Source of the DNA: JAAYOS01 sp050950785
Lineage (GTDB): Bacteria > Bacillota > Clostridia > Oscillospirales > JAAYOS01
Assembly (NCBI GenBank): GCA_050950785.1
Contig: JBMNIG010000011.1
Span: 1 to 64,000, forward strand
DNA: 64,000 nucleotides
Reading direction: 5' to 3'
Position 1 is the first letter of the stretch, and the number at the start of each line of letters is the position of its first letter. Of the stretch, positions 1-10,013 are shown one piece after another. The position numbers and the translations under genes are program-made. The notes beneath the pieces are model-generated. The model saw only the letters and a list, made by a program, of their open reading frames with translations. It did not search any database and had not been told where the DNA came from.

Positions 1-2221
1 TTTCACGTACTGATGCAAACAGCGTCTCATCGTCCATTTGAGAAATATATTCTGTAACAGCTTCCACGTCTACCCCCATTTCCTCTGCATAGGCCTGAGC
101 CATTGTTGTCTCAATATATTCTCTATTCAATGAAGCCATGTACTGCTCTACAGTTTCCACAACGTAATCATCGGAAGGCACGGACAGTATTTCTGTATAT
201 ATTGCGGCTTTTCGAGCATTGGACAGAGGGGCAAAGTATTCTCTTATCATAGCTGCTTTTTCGCTATCGGGGATTTCCTCACCCTCGGAGAGGAAGGGCA
301 GGCCTGTTATGACATCAGTATCAGGATCTTCGAGCTGTGCTTTGATAAGTGCACTATCCTCCGATAGATCTATCAGGTAATCAGTCAGGGCTGTGGTATA
401 ACCTATAGCTCCGGTCATCATGGATGCTGCGGCGTCGGGATTTTGCCTTATGATACCTGTTATTTTCAGCTCTATACCATTTTCGTATAGTATGGACACA
501 CCGGTATCGCTCTTACTTACATCTTTATATGTTTTCCCTTCGCTGTCGTATTGATAGAACTCCCAGGGAGGTATAAGCTTGAACGTCATGTCGCAGATTT
601 CTTCAAAAGACCATTTTTCCTGCTTGGCATCTATATGTTCACGCTTTGCGGAGGCAATCATGATCTCGCGCATCTCATCCACAGATTTTAAGCCGAGGCC
701 ATATAGGACAAGATCGCTGATCTCGTTGTTTTTGTCCACTATCAAGACTAGTTCGTCATATGCTTCCGGCCATTTCCCGTAGATCAAATCATACTGATCA
801 TATAGAAGGTCATTTACAAGTTTGCCGTCATCCCCGGGTAGCATCTCTTCCCATATTCTAAGGTTGGAAAAGTTGGAGTACATTGAAGGATTATAGAAGG
901 TTGAAGGGTCAAAGGTATCTGTTTCGGGCTTAGTAATGTCTTTCGTGGTCTGCCCACTTCCCCCCATTATTGACCTCATTAAAGTTTCCAGATCCGACTT
1001 TATGATGTTATCATTTTCATCTTTTGTATAGATGTTGAGATCTATGTCGTATGTGTATTGTACGGCGCTGAGGTATTCCTCAAGATCGCTGTCATCAGAC
1101 TCAAGAAACTCCTTGAATGCAACAAGATTGTTGGTCTTAGTGGAGTTGGCATTGAGAGCATTTACCAAATCGTACATCACTGATGAAGAGTAGACTGCGT
1201 CCAGTTCGTGTGACGCATCTTTGTGCCTGGTACCCATAAGTGACGTCATCAACGATGTGATGTCAACCGTCTCGGCTTCGATTGTGATGGGGTATGAAGA
1301 AAGAGTATCCTCCTGCACGGTGTCGATATATGTCTGAATGCCGTTTGACAGAGCAAGAATGAGCGCAATCCCAATGATGCCGATGCTGCCTGCAAATGAT
1401 GTCAAGAATGTTCGTGCTTTTTTGGTAAGAAGATTGTTGAACGATAGTGAGAGGGCAGTCAAAAAGGGCATCGCATTTTTCTTCTTCGTCTTAGAGATCT
1501 TGCGTCGCTGCTTTCTTGGTGTTTCGGCTTTTGGCTCTTCCTTTATATATGGATTTGTATCGTCAATAATGGAACCATCAAGCAGCCTAACGATCCGGGT
1601 TGAGTATTTCTCAGCCAGTTCGGCATTGTGAGTAACCATAATAATAAGACGATCTTTTGAGATTTCTTTTAGTATCTCAAGTACTGAGATGCTTGTCTCG
1701 GAGTCAAGTGCTCCTGTTGGTTCATCGGCCAAGAGTATTTCGGGATCATTGACAAGGGCGCGCGCGATGGCGACCCGCTGCATCTGACCACCTGACAGCT
1801 GGTTTGGTTTTTTATGGATTTGATCAGCAAGACCGACTTTTGTAAGTGCGTCGATCGCTCTCTTTTTTCGCTCCGACTTTGAAACTCCGGAAAGGGCAAG
1901 TGCAAGCTCCACATTTGCAAGCACGCTCTGATGTGGAATCAGGTTGTAGTTTTGGAAGACAAAGCCAATGGAACGGTTTCTGTATGTGTCATAATCGCGG
2001 TCGGTAAAATTAGTTGTTGACCTTCCATTGATCGACAGGTCGCCACTGGTATAGCGATCCAATCCTCCAATGATGTTTAGAAGAGTAGTTTTTCCACATC
2101 CGGATGGTCCGAGGATCGAAACAAACTCATTTTGCCTAAATTCTATGGATACGCCTCTCAGCGCTTCCACTTTCGTGTCTCCTGCCCGGTATACTTTTAC
2201 AACATTGGTCAATTTCAGCAT
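1..2221 (-). CDS. Fused ABC transporter ATPase/FtsX-type permease (3' end cut by window)
   Basis: The reading frame is open from an ATG at 2221 leftward through the window edge, about 740 codons. The first ~220 residues are an ABC ATPase of the MacB/LolD type: Walker A GPSGCGKTT, signature LSGGQMQRVAIARAL and Walker B LLADEPTGALD. A basic linker (residues ~245-260) leads to a transmembrane segment at ~270-295 and then a large extracytoplasmic region typical of MacB/FtsX permeases; the remaining membrane segments lie outside the window. Such single-chain transporters usually export peptides or antimicrobials or sense envelope stress. The MarR gene ends 27 bp upstream on the same strand, so the two are probably one operon. 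Substrate unknown. Confidence 0.88.
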   Translation of the reverse strand, partial: MLKLTNVVKVYRAGDTKVEALRGVSIEFRQNEFVSILGPSGCGKTTLLNIIGGLDRYTSGDLSINGRSTTNFTDRDYDTYRNRSIGFVFQNYNLIPHQSVLANVELALALSGVSKSERKKRAIDALTKVGLADQIHKKPNQLSGGQMQRVAIARALVNDPEILLADEPTGALDSETSISVLEILKEISKDRLIIMVTHNAELAEKYSTRIVRLLDGSIIDDTNPYIKEEPKAETPRKQRRKISKTKKKNAMPFLTALSLSFNNLLTKKARTFLTSFAGSIGIIGIALILALSNGIQTYIDTVQEDTLSSYPITIEAETVDITSLMTSLMGTRHKDASHELDAVYSSSVMYDLVNALNANSTKTNNLVAFKEFLESDDSDLEEYLSAVQYTYDIDLNIYTKDENDNIIKSDLETLMRSIMGGSGQTTKDITKPETDTFDPSTFYNPSMYSNFSNLRIWEEMLPGDDGKLVNDLLYDQYDLIYGKWPEAYDELVLIVDKNNEISDLVLYGLGLKSVDEMREIMIASAKREHIDAKQEKWSFEEICDMTFKLIPPWEFYQYDSEGKTYKDVSKSDTGVSILYENGIELKITGIIRQNPDAAASMMTGAIGYTTALTDYLIDLSEDSALIKAQLEDPDTDVITGLPFLSEGEEIPDSEKAAMIREYFAPLSNARKAAIYTEILSVPSDDYVVETVEQYMASLNREYIETTMAQAYAEEMGVDVEAVTEYISQMDDETLFASVRE

Positions 2222-2248
2222 ACAATGGTACTCTCTTTCATTAGGATA

Positions 2249-2746
2249 TTATTTAGGATCTGTTGCCTTTGGATCGGCTGATGAAGCAATCTCTAAATCA
2301 AAGTCTTTAGAGACTTCGGCAACGATTCGACAAAACTGTGTCAGTAATGTTTTTAGTTTTTCCATATTTGCTTTTCCGAATTTCTCAGTCACATTAATAA
2401 AAAAGCAGGCGGCGATCTTATCGGCTTGTGCCTTTGCCCTTAGTCCCTTTTCGGTCAATGTAACAATAGTATTCCTTCTGTCAGTAGTGTCTGTTTTCCT
2501 TGATATCAGCTGCCTTTTTTCAAGATTTCTCAACATTTTTGATACTGCGGGCCCCGAAATATTGAGCTCTGTAACTATTGATGATACATATACAGATTCT
2601 GAGCCCAGTTTCTGAGTTAGGCAATGCAGAATTCTAAGGAAAAAGTATTCACGTTCAGTTAGACCGTCAAGGCGGTTTGAAAAGTCAAGCCTCCGCATAT
2701 TCCGAATGGCGGTAAACAAGTCGCTTGGCACTTGCAGTGTATCCAT
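2249..2746 (-). CDS. MarR-family transcriptional regulator
   Basis: A 165-residue protein with the MarR winged helix-turn-helix: recognition-helix region ISGPAVSKMLRNLEKRQLI at ~70-88, and the wing with the characteristic DRRNTIVTLTEKG at ~98-110. Flanking helices would form the dimer. The start has a strong AGGAGGAAGT site just upstream. It lies directly before the ABC transporter gene, and two overlapping palindromes sit 60-80 bp upstream of its start. Autorepression and control of the transporter are therefore likely (inference). The ligand is unknown. Confidence 0.88.
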   Translation of the reverse strand: MDTLQVPSDLFTAIRNMRRLDFSNRLDGLTEREYFFLRILHCLTQKLGSESVYVSSIVTELNISGPAVSKMLRNLEKRQLISRKTDTTDRRNTIVTLTEKGLRAKAQADKIAACFFINVTEKFGKANMEKLKTLLTQFCRIVAEVSKDFDLEIASSADPKATDPK

Positions 2747-3115
2747 ACTTCCTCCTTCTTCGGGTAATAAATGATTTTGTTATCTTGTGAGTATTATCAG
2801 AACAGTTAACCAGGTTAATAATTAACAACACTAGACATTATAAACACTAAATTTGGTTTTATGTTAATAAAATGTGAATTTTGCTTGAGTCCATATATTT
2901 TAAGAAGCTGGAGAACTGAATAAATTCAAATACAATCGGAACAATGGTAGCAAAAACTTCGATATATTATTGATATTATTTCGGCAGTGTGATAGCCTAT
3001 GAAAAAAGACTATATTTGAATCTGATACGGGAATAAGGAGGAGCTCTGCGTAATTTTGAATGTGGAGTGCCTTCATAGATAATATGATTACCAAACCGGC
3101 AAAGGGAGGAACATT
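2747..3115. other. Divergent intergenic region
   Basis: A 369-bp AT-rich spacer between the divergent MarR and PH-like genes. Apart from the palindromes at 2806-2826, I see no RNA gene, convincing terminator or ORF with a good ribosome site. Confidence 0.5.
2806..2826. promoter_or_regulatory. Overlapping palindromes, candidate MarR operator
   Basis: TTAACC-A-GGTTAA (2806-2818) and GTTAAT-A-ATTAAC (2814-2826) are two perfect 13-bp inverted repeats offset by 8 bp. They lie upstream of the MarR gene. A weak minus-strand promoter can be read there, with the -10 GATAAT downstream of the palindromes. Position and symmetry suit a MarR dimer operator. No experimental or database support. Confidence 0.5.
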
Positions 3116-3559
3116 ATGTCAACTTCGTCCAAATCACCTAAAGCAACGAAAAATTTATTGACTGTGATCATTCTTATTGCAGTGGCTGCTCTGCTTTTAT
3201 ATGGTTCTAAAGAGCCAGAGGTTATAGTATTAGATGACCACATACAAATCAAAGGAATGTATGGGGTAAAGATTGATTTTGCTGAGATCTCCGATATAAC
3301 TCTAATAGATAGAAGTATGCGTGAAATTGGTGTTGGAAGAAGGATCGGAGGGTATAAAAGCAGTTTCGGGGAAACTCTAAAAGGGAATTTCGAATCGAGT
3401 TCAACAGGCAAAACCTTGTTATTTGTTCAATCTAAGACAGCTCCCACAATAAAGATCGATCGGATCGACAAGAAGGATGTATATATTAGCTTCAAAAACA
3501 GTGAATATACAAAGCAAGTGTTTAATGAATTGAGAACGGCTTTTATGAATGTGGAATAA
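3116..3559 (+). CDS. Membrane-anchored bacterial PH-domain-like protein
   Basis: A 147-residue protein starting after GGGAGGA. A short basic N-terminus is followed by one hydrophobic helix (~residues 13-30, LLTVIILIAVAALLLYG). The beta-rich remainder (VIVLDDHIQIKGMYG..., DFAEISDITLID, TLLFVQS, VYISF, ending in a C-terminal helix) resembles the bacterial PH (bPH) folds found in small Firmicutes membrane proteins. The order of strands and final helix fits the fold, but this is pattern recognition only. It would sit with its soluble domain on one face of the membrane. No operon partner is evident. Function unknown. Confidence 0.6.
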   Translation: MSTSSKSPKATKNLLTVIILIAVAALLLYGSKEPEVIVLDDHIQIKGMYGVKIDFAEISDITLIDRSMREIGVGRRIGGYKSSFGETLKGNFESSSTGKTLLFVQSKTAPTIKIDRIDKKDVYISFKNSEYTKQVFNELRTAFMNVE

Positions 3560-3706
3560 ACGAAAGACTTATATGTATAACTTGGCTTTATAGTGTGATG
3601 CAATACATAACAAGGTTAGCAATGCAAAAAAGTGCCACCGCTGAAACTTTTTATGCCTAGCCGTATCCGCGATTATTACCTCATGCTTCAAGGAGGAGTG
3701 GACAAC

Positions 3707-4213
3707 ATGACAAAAAGCAGTAATGCCAACACCGTATTCGTCCAAGTTATTGAGCGCCCTGCAAGGAAATTGATTCTAAAACGCGGTATTAATGCGAACA
3801 ATTACTTTGAATACTGCGAAGAAGTAGGATGTGATGTATGGGGTGTGCTTTCCAATATTAAAGAGGCTATCTACGAACCTATTGGTATGTGGCTACCCGA
3901 GAACTTAAGAAAACCCGGAACATCTGTATATGCCCAGGGTGTAGAAGTGTCGGAGGATTATTCGGGTGAAGTCCCGGATGGATTTGATTTGATTGACCTT
4001 CTGCCATGTAAAATGATGGTCTTCCAGGGACAGCCCTATGACGACGAGAAGTTCCAGGAAGCGATAGGCGAAATGTGGGAAGTTATGAGCAATTACAATC
4101 CAGAGATTTATGGATTCAAATGGGCGGACGAAGATGGTCCCCGATTTCAGCTCGCACCGATGGGATATAGAGGATATATTGAAGCAAGACCTGTAAGGGA
4201 GATAATTGCATAA
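3707..4213 (+). CDS. Stand-alone AraC-type effector-binding (GyrI-like) domain protein
   Basis: The ATG at 3707, preceded by AAGGAGGAGTGGACAAC, is a better start than an upstream in-frame GTG at 3632. The product is 168 residues with no helix-turn-helix. It reads as a single effector-binding domain of the GyrI/AraC C-terminal class: opening strand VFVQVIERPARKLILKRG, middle GVEVSEDYSGEVPDGFDLIDLLPCKMMVFQG, and final acidic and aromatic segments. Such domains bind small hydrophobic or cationic ligands. A methyltransferase follows about 300 bp downstream; any functional link is unproven. Confidence 0.65.
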   Translation: MTKSSNANTVFVQVIERPARKLILKRGINANNYFEYCEEVGCDVWGVLSNIKEAIYEPIGMWLPENLRKPGTSVYAQGVEVSEDYSGEVPDGFDLIDLLPCKMMVFQGQPYDDEKFQEAIGEMWEVMSNYNPEIYGFKWADEDGPRFQLAPMGYRGYIEARPVREIIA

Positions 4214-4335
4214 CACTATATGCTGTATGCATAAAACTCTACGCTACAACGGGAATTTAGAGGTAACTATATGGCTTCAAACACTAATCTTACGCGAGAA
4301 GTTGCGATAAAATTAATTAGAATGCAGGAGTTAGA

Positions 4336-4464
4336 ATGCAGGAGGTAATATGTCCAAATTGCGGAAAGGATAAGTTGATTTCGCGTTATAAGTATAAGAA
4401 ACAAAATGTGGAGTACATTTGTCCTGCCTGCAAAGAGGTTTACCATCCGATAAAGTTGATTTAG
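4336..4464 (+). CDS. 42-residue zinc-ribbon micro-protein
   Basis: A short ORF with the ribosome site GCAGGAG five bases before its ATG. The product carries two cysteine knuckles, CPNCG near residues 6-10 and CPACK near 29-33, separated by a basic/aromatic segment. This is the pattern of a four-Cys zinc ribbon. Its whole length is taken up by the ribbon, so it is probably a tiny nucleic-acid- or protein-binding protein. An upstream 25-codon frame (4271-4348) overlaps it and could be a leader or chance. Confidence 0.6.
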   Translation: MQEVICPNCGKDKLISRYKYKKQNVEYICPACKEVYHPIKLI

Positions 4465-4525
4465 AACCTAACCGGATTTTTCAAGGATGCAAGTCTTAGG
4501 TTATGGAAATGCTGAGGAGGATAGC

Positions 4526-5245
4526 ATGATGAAAAAATATTCCAGAACTGAAAAGTACGATAGCAACTGGATCAGCGAAAACTGGATGGGACCTCATCCG
4601 CTGTGGTTGCTTGAAGAGTTGTGCAAGCACTTGGAATTAAAGCCGGGCATGAAGGTTCTTGACATGGGTTGCGGAAAGGGCATTACTTCGGTGTTTTTGG
4701 CAAAAGAATTCGGTGTAACTGTGTTTGCCAACGATTTGTGGATCAGTGCCACCGACAACCTCAAACGCTTTGAGGAAGCCGGTGTAGCTGATCGGGTGTT
4801 TCCTATCCATGCTGAAGCCCATACCCTGCCTTATGCCGAGGGATTTTTCGACGTAGCGATATCGATAGACAGCTACCATTACTATGGAACTGACGAGATG
4901 TATTTTCCCGGCATTTACTCCAAGCTGGTCAAACCGGGAGGTCAATTTGGCATCGTAGTGCCCGGCTTGACGAGAGAATTTGAGAAAGGCTATCCTGATA
5001 CTCTTAAAAAGTATTGGGACCCGGAACTGTTCACTTTCCACAGCAAGGATTGGTGGCGGCATCTTTGGGAGAAGACCGGGATCGTAGAGATCACTGCTTG
5101 TTACGATATGGAAGACCCTAAAGAAGTATGGCTACCGTGGGCGAAGTGGTCAAAGGAGAACCTCGGCTTCAACGATCTGGAATTTTTGAATGCCGACGTA
5201 AATAATGATTTGGCACTGATCGTCATGAGCGCTATAAAGAAATAA
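4526..5245 (+). CDS. Class I SAM-dependent methyltransferase
   Basis: The start chosen is ATG 4526, with GAGGAGG six bases upstream. The alternative ATG at 4487 has no ribosome site. The 239-residue product has motif I VLDMGCGKGITS (~42-53), a motif II acidic residue in NDLW (~69-72), the motif IV region FFDVAISIDSYHYYG (~108-122) and motif VI LVKPGGQFGIVVPG. This is the UbiE/small-molecule type Rossmann methyltransferase. An unusually aromatic C-terminal part (KDWWRHLW, EVWLPWAKW) may shape the substrate pocket. Substrate unknown. Confidence 0.82.
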   Translation: MMKKYSRTEKYDSNWISENWMGPHPLWLLEELCKHLELKPGMKVLDMGCGKGITSVFLAKEFGVTVFANDLWISATDNLKRFEEAGVADRVFPIHAEAHTLPYAEGFFDVAISIDSYHYYGTDEMYFPGIYSKLVKPGGQFGIVVPGLTREFEKGYPDTLKKYWDPELFTFHSKDWWRHLWEKTGIVEITACYDMEDPKEVWLPWAKWSKENLGFNDLEFLNADVNNDLALIVMSAIKK

Positions 5246-5830
5246 TAAATCCGCTTTTTATGCTGTTTAGTTCAAATTATATCGGTGGGTAATGAGATGG
5301 AAGAAAAGATTATCACAAAAGCAGAAGATGCCGGCTAGATGCACAAAAAGGAGCATGAGGATAATTATATCATTTGGTTCAAACTGATCCCATCATTCAA
5401 TTGAATGATCAGTTATGGTGCGCCCCGCATGGCATGTAGAAAATGAACGTGTCTCTGTAGATAATAAGAGGTATATGCAGAGGCATGCCAAGCACTAATT
5501 GTGTCAATGGGCAAATATCATGGTATAATGTCGATCAATTTGCAAGAATAGATAATATGCTATTTTAACATTTTATCATTACTGAATTCGGTAGCGGCCT
5601 TATTATTTCGAAAAGAATGTGAATATCATGGATGATAGGGGATGGTCTTGTGTCTTATTCGACACAGAACCGTTCTCTGTTATTCAAAGTCCCTTTTTCT
5701 GCGTTGAAATTGTTAAAAATTTTACTTACGTCGGTTGGGATTGATTTTAGTTAAAGTGACTTGATAGTACCGAGGGTGTCGTTGCAGTTTTGTCACAAAA
5801 ACAATTTCGTAAATAATGTCGATTTTGGTG
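5246..5830. other. Non-coding region upstream of rRNA operon, with 18-bp palindrome
   Basis: No convincing gene here. A perfect 18-bp palindrome, ATCATTCAA-TTGAATGAT, lies at 5392-5409. AACTG upstream and CAGTT downstream can extend it into a bulged hairpin. It has no T-tract. A frame from 5296 (MEEKIITKAEDAG, stop, then more coding-like text) could be the decayed start of a gene, but it is too short to call. Confidence 0.4.
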
Positions 5831-5860
5831 TTGACAAAAACGGATGGCATGTAGTATATT
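5831..5860 (+). promoter_or_regulatory. rRNA promoter P1
   Basis: TTGACA at 5831-5836 and TATATT at 5855-5860, 18-bp spacer. It is the first of three similar promoters before the 16S gene, each with a CGGAT element just after the -35. Confidence 0.65.
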
Positions 5861-6046
5861 ATTCAGGCGGCCAAAAACCGAGTCACGGAAACCGCCGCAG
5901 ATCCATAAGCTAGACGTGGGAAAAGCTCACTGCAGACTCCCTGTACGTCAAGCAGGTGTCCATAAGTATGGACGTGGGGGGAGTCCCCCTCTTGAGATAC
6001 ACTCAAGACTGTGAAAGTTGATGGACACAGCGGTAGAAAGTGGCGT

Positions 6047-6076
6047 TTGACAAAGCGGATACGTTTTTGGTATACT
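6047..6076 (+). promoter_or_regulatory. rRNA promoter P2
   Basis: TTGACA (6047-6052), 18-bp spacer containing GCGGATACG, TATACT (6071-6076). The spacer text and -10 closely match P3. Confidence 0.75.
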
Positions 6077-6153
6077 GACCATCCTCGCTTGAGAGTGAGG
6101 CAGTCGACAGCAGATTTCGATGATAAGTCTGCAACAACACCTAAAACTGGTAG

Positions 6154-6182
6154 TTGACAATGCGGATTCGAAATGGTATACT
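6154..6182 (+). promoter_or_regulatory. rRNA promoter P3
   Basis: TTGACA (6154-6159), 17-bp spacer containing GCGGATTCG, TATACT (6177-6182). This is the promoter nearest the 16S gene. Its long leader holds a CCTTGAAAA element near 6290 that recurs before the 23S gene and may be part of an antitermination/processing signal. Confidence 0.8.
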
Positions 6183-6451
6183 AAACTTCCGCGGTCAAGA
6201 GGCGGCGGGAAAAAATCGGGTTCAAAACCGAAGAGCGAGCGAAGTTTTTAAGCAATAAGAATTGACAAAAACTGAGGCTTGCGATGCACCTTGAAAATTA
6301 AACAACGTAACGAACATGCCAGAAGAAAATGGGTTAAATAGTTTGTAAAATTTACAAATTATGGACCGAAGATTTTTTTGAGATTTATCTGAGTAAGAGC
6401 AGAGGCTCACTTGGTAATGATGTTTAGACTGACTGAGGTCAGTTAGATATT

Positions 6452-7979
<1,528 letters not shown>

Positions 7980-8093
7980 AGCAGAAGCAAACTTCTGCAA
8001 AATCCTAAGGTCAGCATTTTCTTCAGGTAGTTACGTTGTTTAATTTTTGAGGTGCATGAGTTGAAGAGACGCCGGCCTCCGTTAGGAAAATGT

Positions 8094-8169
8094 GGGGGTG
8101 TAGCTCAGTTGGGAGAGCACCTGCCTTGCAAGCAGGGGGTCGACAGTTCGAATCTGTTCATCTCCACCA
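8094..8169 (+). tRNA. tRNA-Ala(TGC)
   Basis: A 76-nt cloverleaf with encoded CCA. Acceptor GGGGGTG pairs with CATCTCC (two G-T pairs), and the anticodon loop TTGCAAG gives TGC. It lies in the 16S-23S spacer, the usual position. Confidence 0.96.
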
Positions 8170-8221
8170 AATAAAAAAACAAGTGTCTTATTACACTTTA
8201 CATAGAGCACCGAAGCTAAGC

Positions 8222-8298
8222 GGGCTCATAGCTCAGGCGGTTAGAGCGCGCGCCTGATAAGCGCGAGGTCGGTGGTTCGAATCCACTTGAGCCCACCA
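8222..8298 (+). tRNA. tRNA-Ile(GAT)
   Basis: A 77-nt cloverleaf with encoded CCA, acceptor GGGCTCA/TGAGCCC and anticodon GAT. It is the second tRNA of the 16S-23S spacer. Its 3' 32 nt are repeated at 8384-8415. Confidence 0.96.
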
Positions 8299-8383
8299 GA
8301 AATTTATGAATGGTGCTAAAGTGGAGAACCGGAGAAGACCGAGCGCTGCCCGACGTAGCGAAGCGGAGTCGCTAAGCAAAAAT

Positions 8384-8415
8384 GGTCGGTGGTTCGAATC
8401 CACTTGAGCCCACCA
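8384..8415 (+). pseudogene. Duplicated 3' end of tRNA-Ile
   Basis: Thirty-two nucleotides identical to the variable-loop-to-CCA end of tRNA-Ile (8267-8298). The match continues into GAAATT and then, imperfectly, into GGTGCT(A/G)AAGTGGAG. The 5' half of the tRNA is absent, so no functional tRNA can form. This looks like a local duplication within the spacer. Confidence 0.85.
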
Positions 8416-10013
8416 GAAATTCTTGGTGCTGAAGTGGAGGAGCCTGAGAACCGAGCATTAGTCTTCGCCAAAAACTGTGAGTTGACCATGCTGAATGGAT
8501 ATGCTAAAGTATAACTCCGCTTGAGGGACACAACAAAAGAAATCGCAAAAAATGGATTTCAGTGTCCAAACAAAAATTGTTTTGGATATTGAAATCTGGT
8601 TTTTGCCCGACGACACTTCTTTGAAGTGGAGTCACGACGAAAAAGTCAAGTCAAAGACCGGAGTTTGTACCTTGAAAACCGAATAATGACAACAAGAGCA
8701 GATAGAGCGAAAAAAGAGGAAACAATTTAGGTATTCTAAGGAATATCATATCCCTAAAAATAGGAAATTGTGGGAATCTACGAAATCGCAAAATTTGCCC
8801 ATATAATTCAAAGGTCAAGCTATAAAGGGCGCAAGGGGGATGCCTTGGCACCAGGAGCCGATGAAGGACGTGACAAGCTGCGATAAGCTGCGGGGAGGAG
8901 CAAATATCCATCGATCCGCAGATTTCCGAATGGGGAAACCCGCACGTGGTAGTGCGCGTGCAACATACACTGAATCCATAGGTGTATGTGGGGAACCGCC
9001 TGAACTGAAACATCTAAGTAGGGCGAGGAAGAGAAATCAACCGAGATTCCGTAAGTAGTGGCGAGCGAACGCGGAAGAGGCCAAACCAACAGTACTTGTA
9101 TTGTTGGGGTTACGGACACGAAAATGTTTGTCATAGGTTAGAAGAACGGCATGGGAAGGCCGGCCATAGAGAGTGAGAGCCTCGTATTCGAAAACCGATT
9201 GACAGCTACGTGGATCCAGAGTACTGCGGGACACGAGGAATCCCGTGGGAAGTTGGGTGGACCACCATCCAAGCCTAAATACTACCTGGTGACCGATAGA
9301 GGAGCAGTACCGTGAGGGAAAGGTGAAAAGGACCCCGGGAGGGGAGTGAAAGAGAACCTGAAACCTTGTGCCTACAAGCACAGAGAGCACGTTAAAGTGT
9401 GATCTGGTACCTTTTGTAGAATGGTCCGGCGAGTTAATCTATGCAGCAAGGTTAAGATACTGGAGTATTGGAGCCGAAGGGAAACCGAGTGTTAATAGCG
9501 CGTTAAGTTGTATGGATTAGACCCGAAACCGGGTGACCTATCTATGTCCAGGCTGAAGTGACGGTAAAACGTCATGGAGGGCCGAACCGACCCCCGTTGC
9601 AATGGTGGCGGATGAGGTGTGGATAGCGGAGAAATTCCAATCGAACCCGGAGATAGCTGGTTCTCCCCGAAATAGCTTTAGGGCTAGCGTTGTGATAGAT
9701 TAGCGGAGGTAAAGCACTGAATGGGCTAGGGGCCGACAAGGTTACCGAACCCTATCAAACTCTGAATGCCGCATAATTGGTTCACAGCAGTCAGACAGTG
9801 TGAGATAAGTCTCATTGTCAAGAGGGAAACAGCCCAGACCTACGTCTAAGGTCCCCAATATATGCTAAGTGGAAAAGGATGTGGAGTTGCGCAGACAACC
9901 AGGATGTTGGCTTAGAAGCAGCCATTCATTCAAAGAGTGCGTAACAGCTCACTGGTCGAGTGACTCTGCGCCGAAGATTTAACGGGGCTAAGCATATAAC
10001 CGAAGACTAGGCT

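Noticed and set aside
2070..2615. 181-codon plus-strand frame opposite the ABC/MarR genes
   Set aside because: It is a shadow of well-supported minus-strand genes with clear motifs, and its product has no recognisable pattern.
4271..4348. 25-codon frame overlapping the zinc-ribbon gene
   Set aside because: Weak ribosome site and no recognisable motif; it may be a leader but cannot be supported.
5296..5459. Possible decayed gene after the methyltransferase
   Set aside because: Only short coding-like runs between stops; no family could be recognised.
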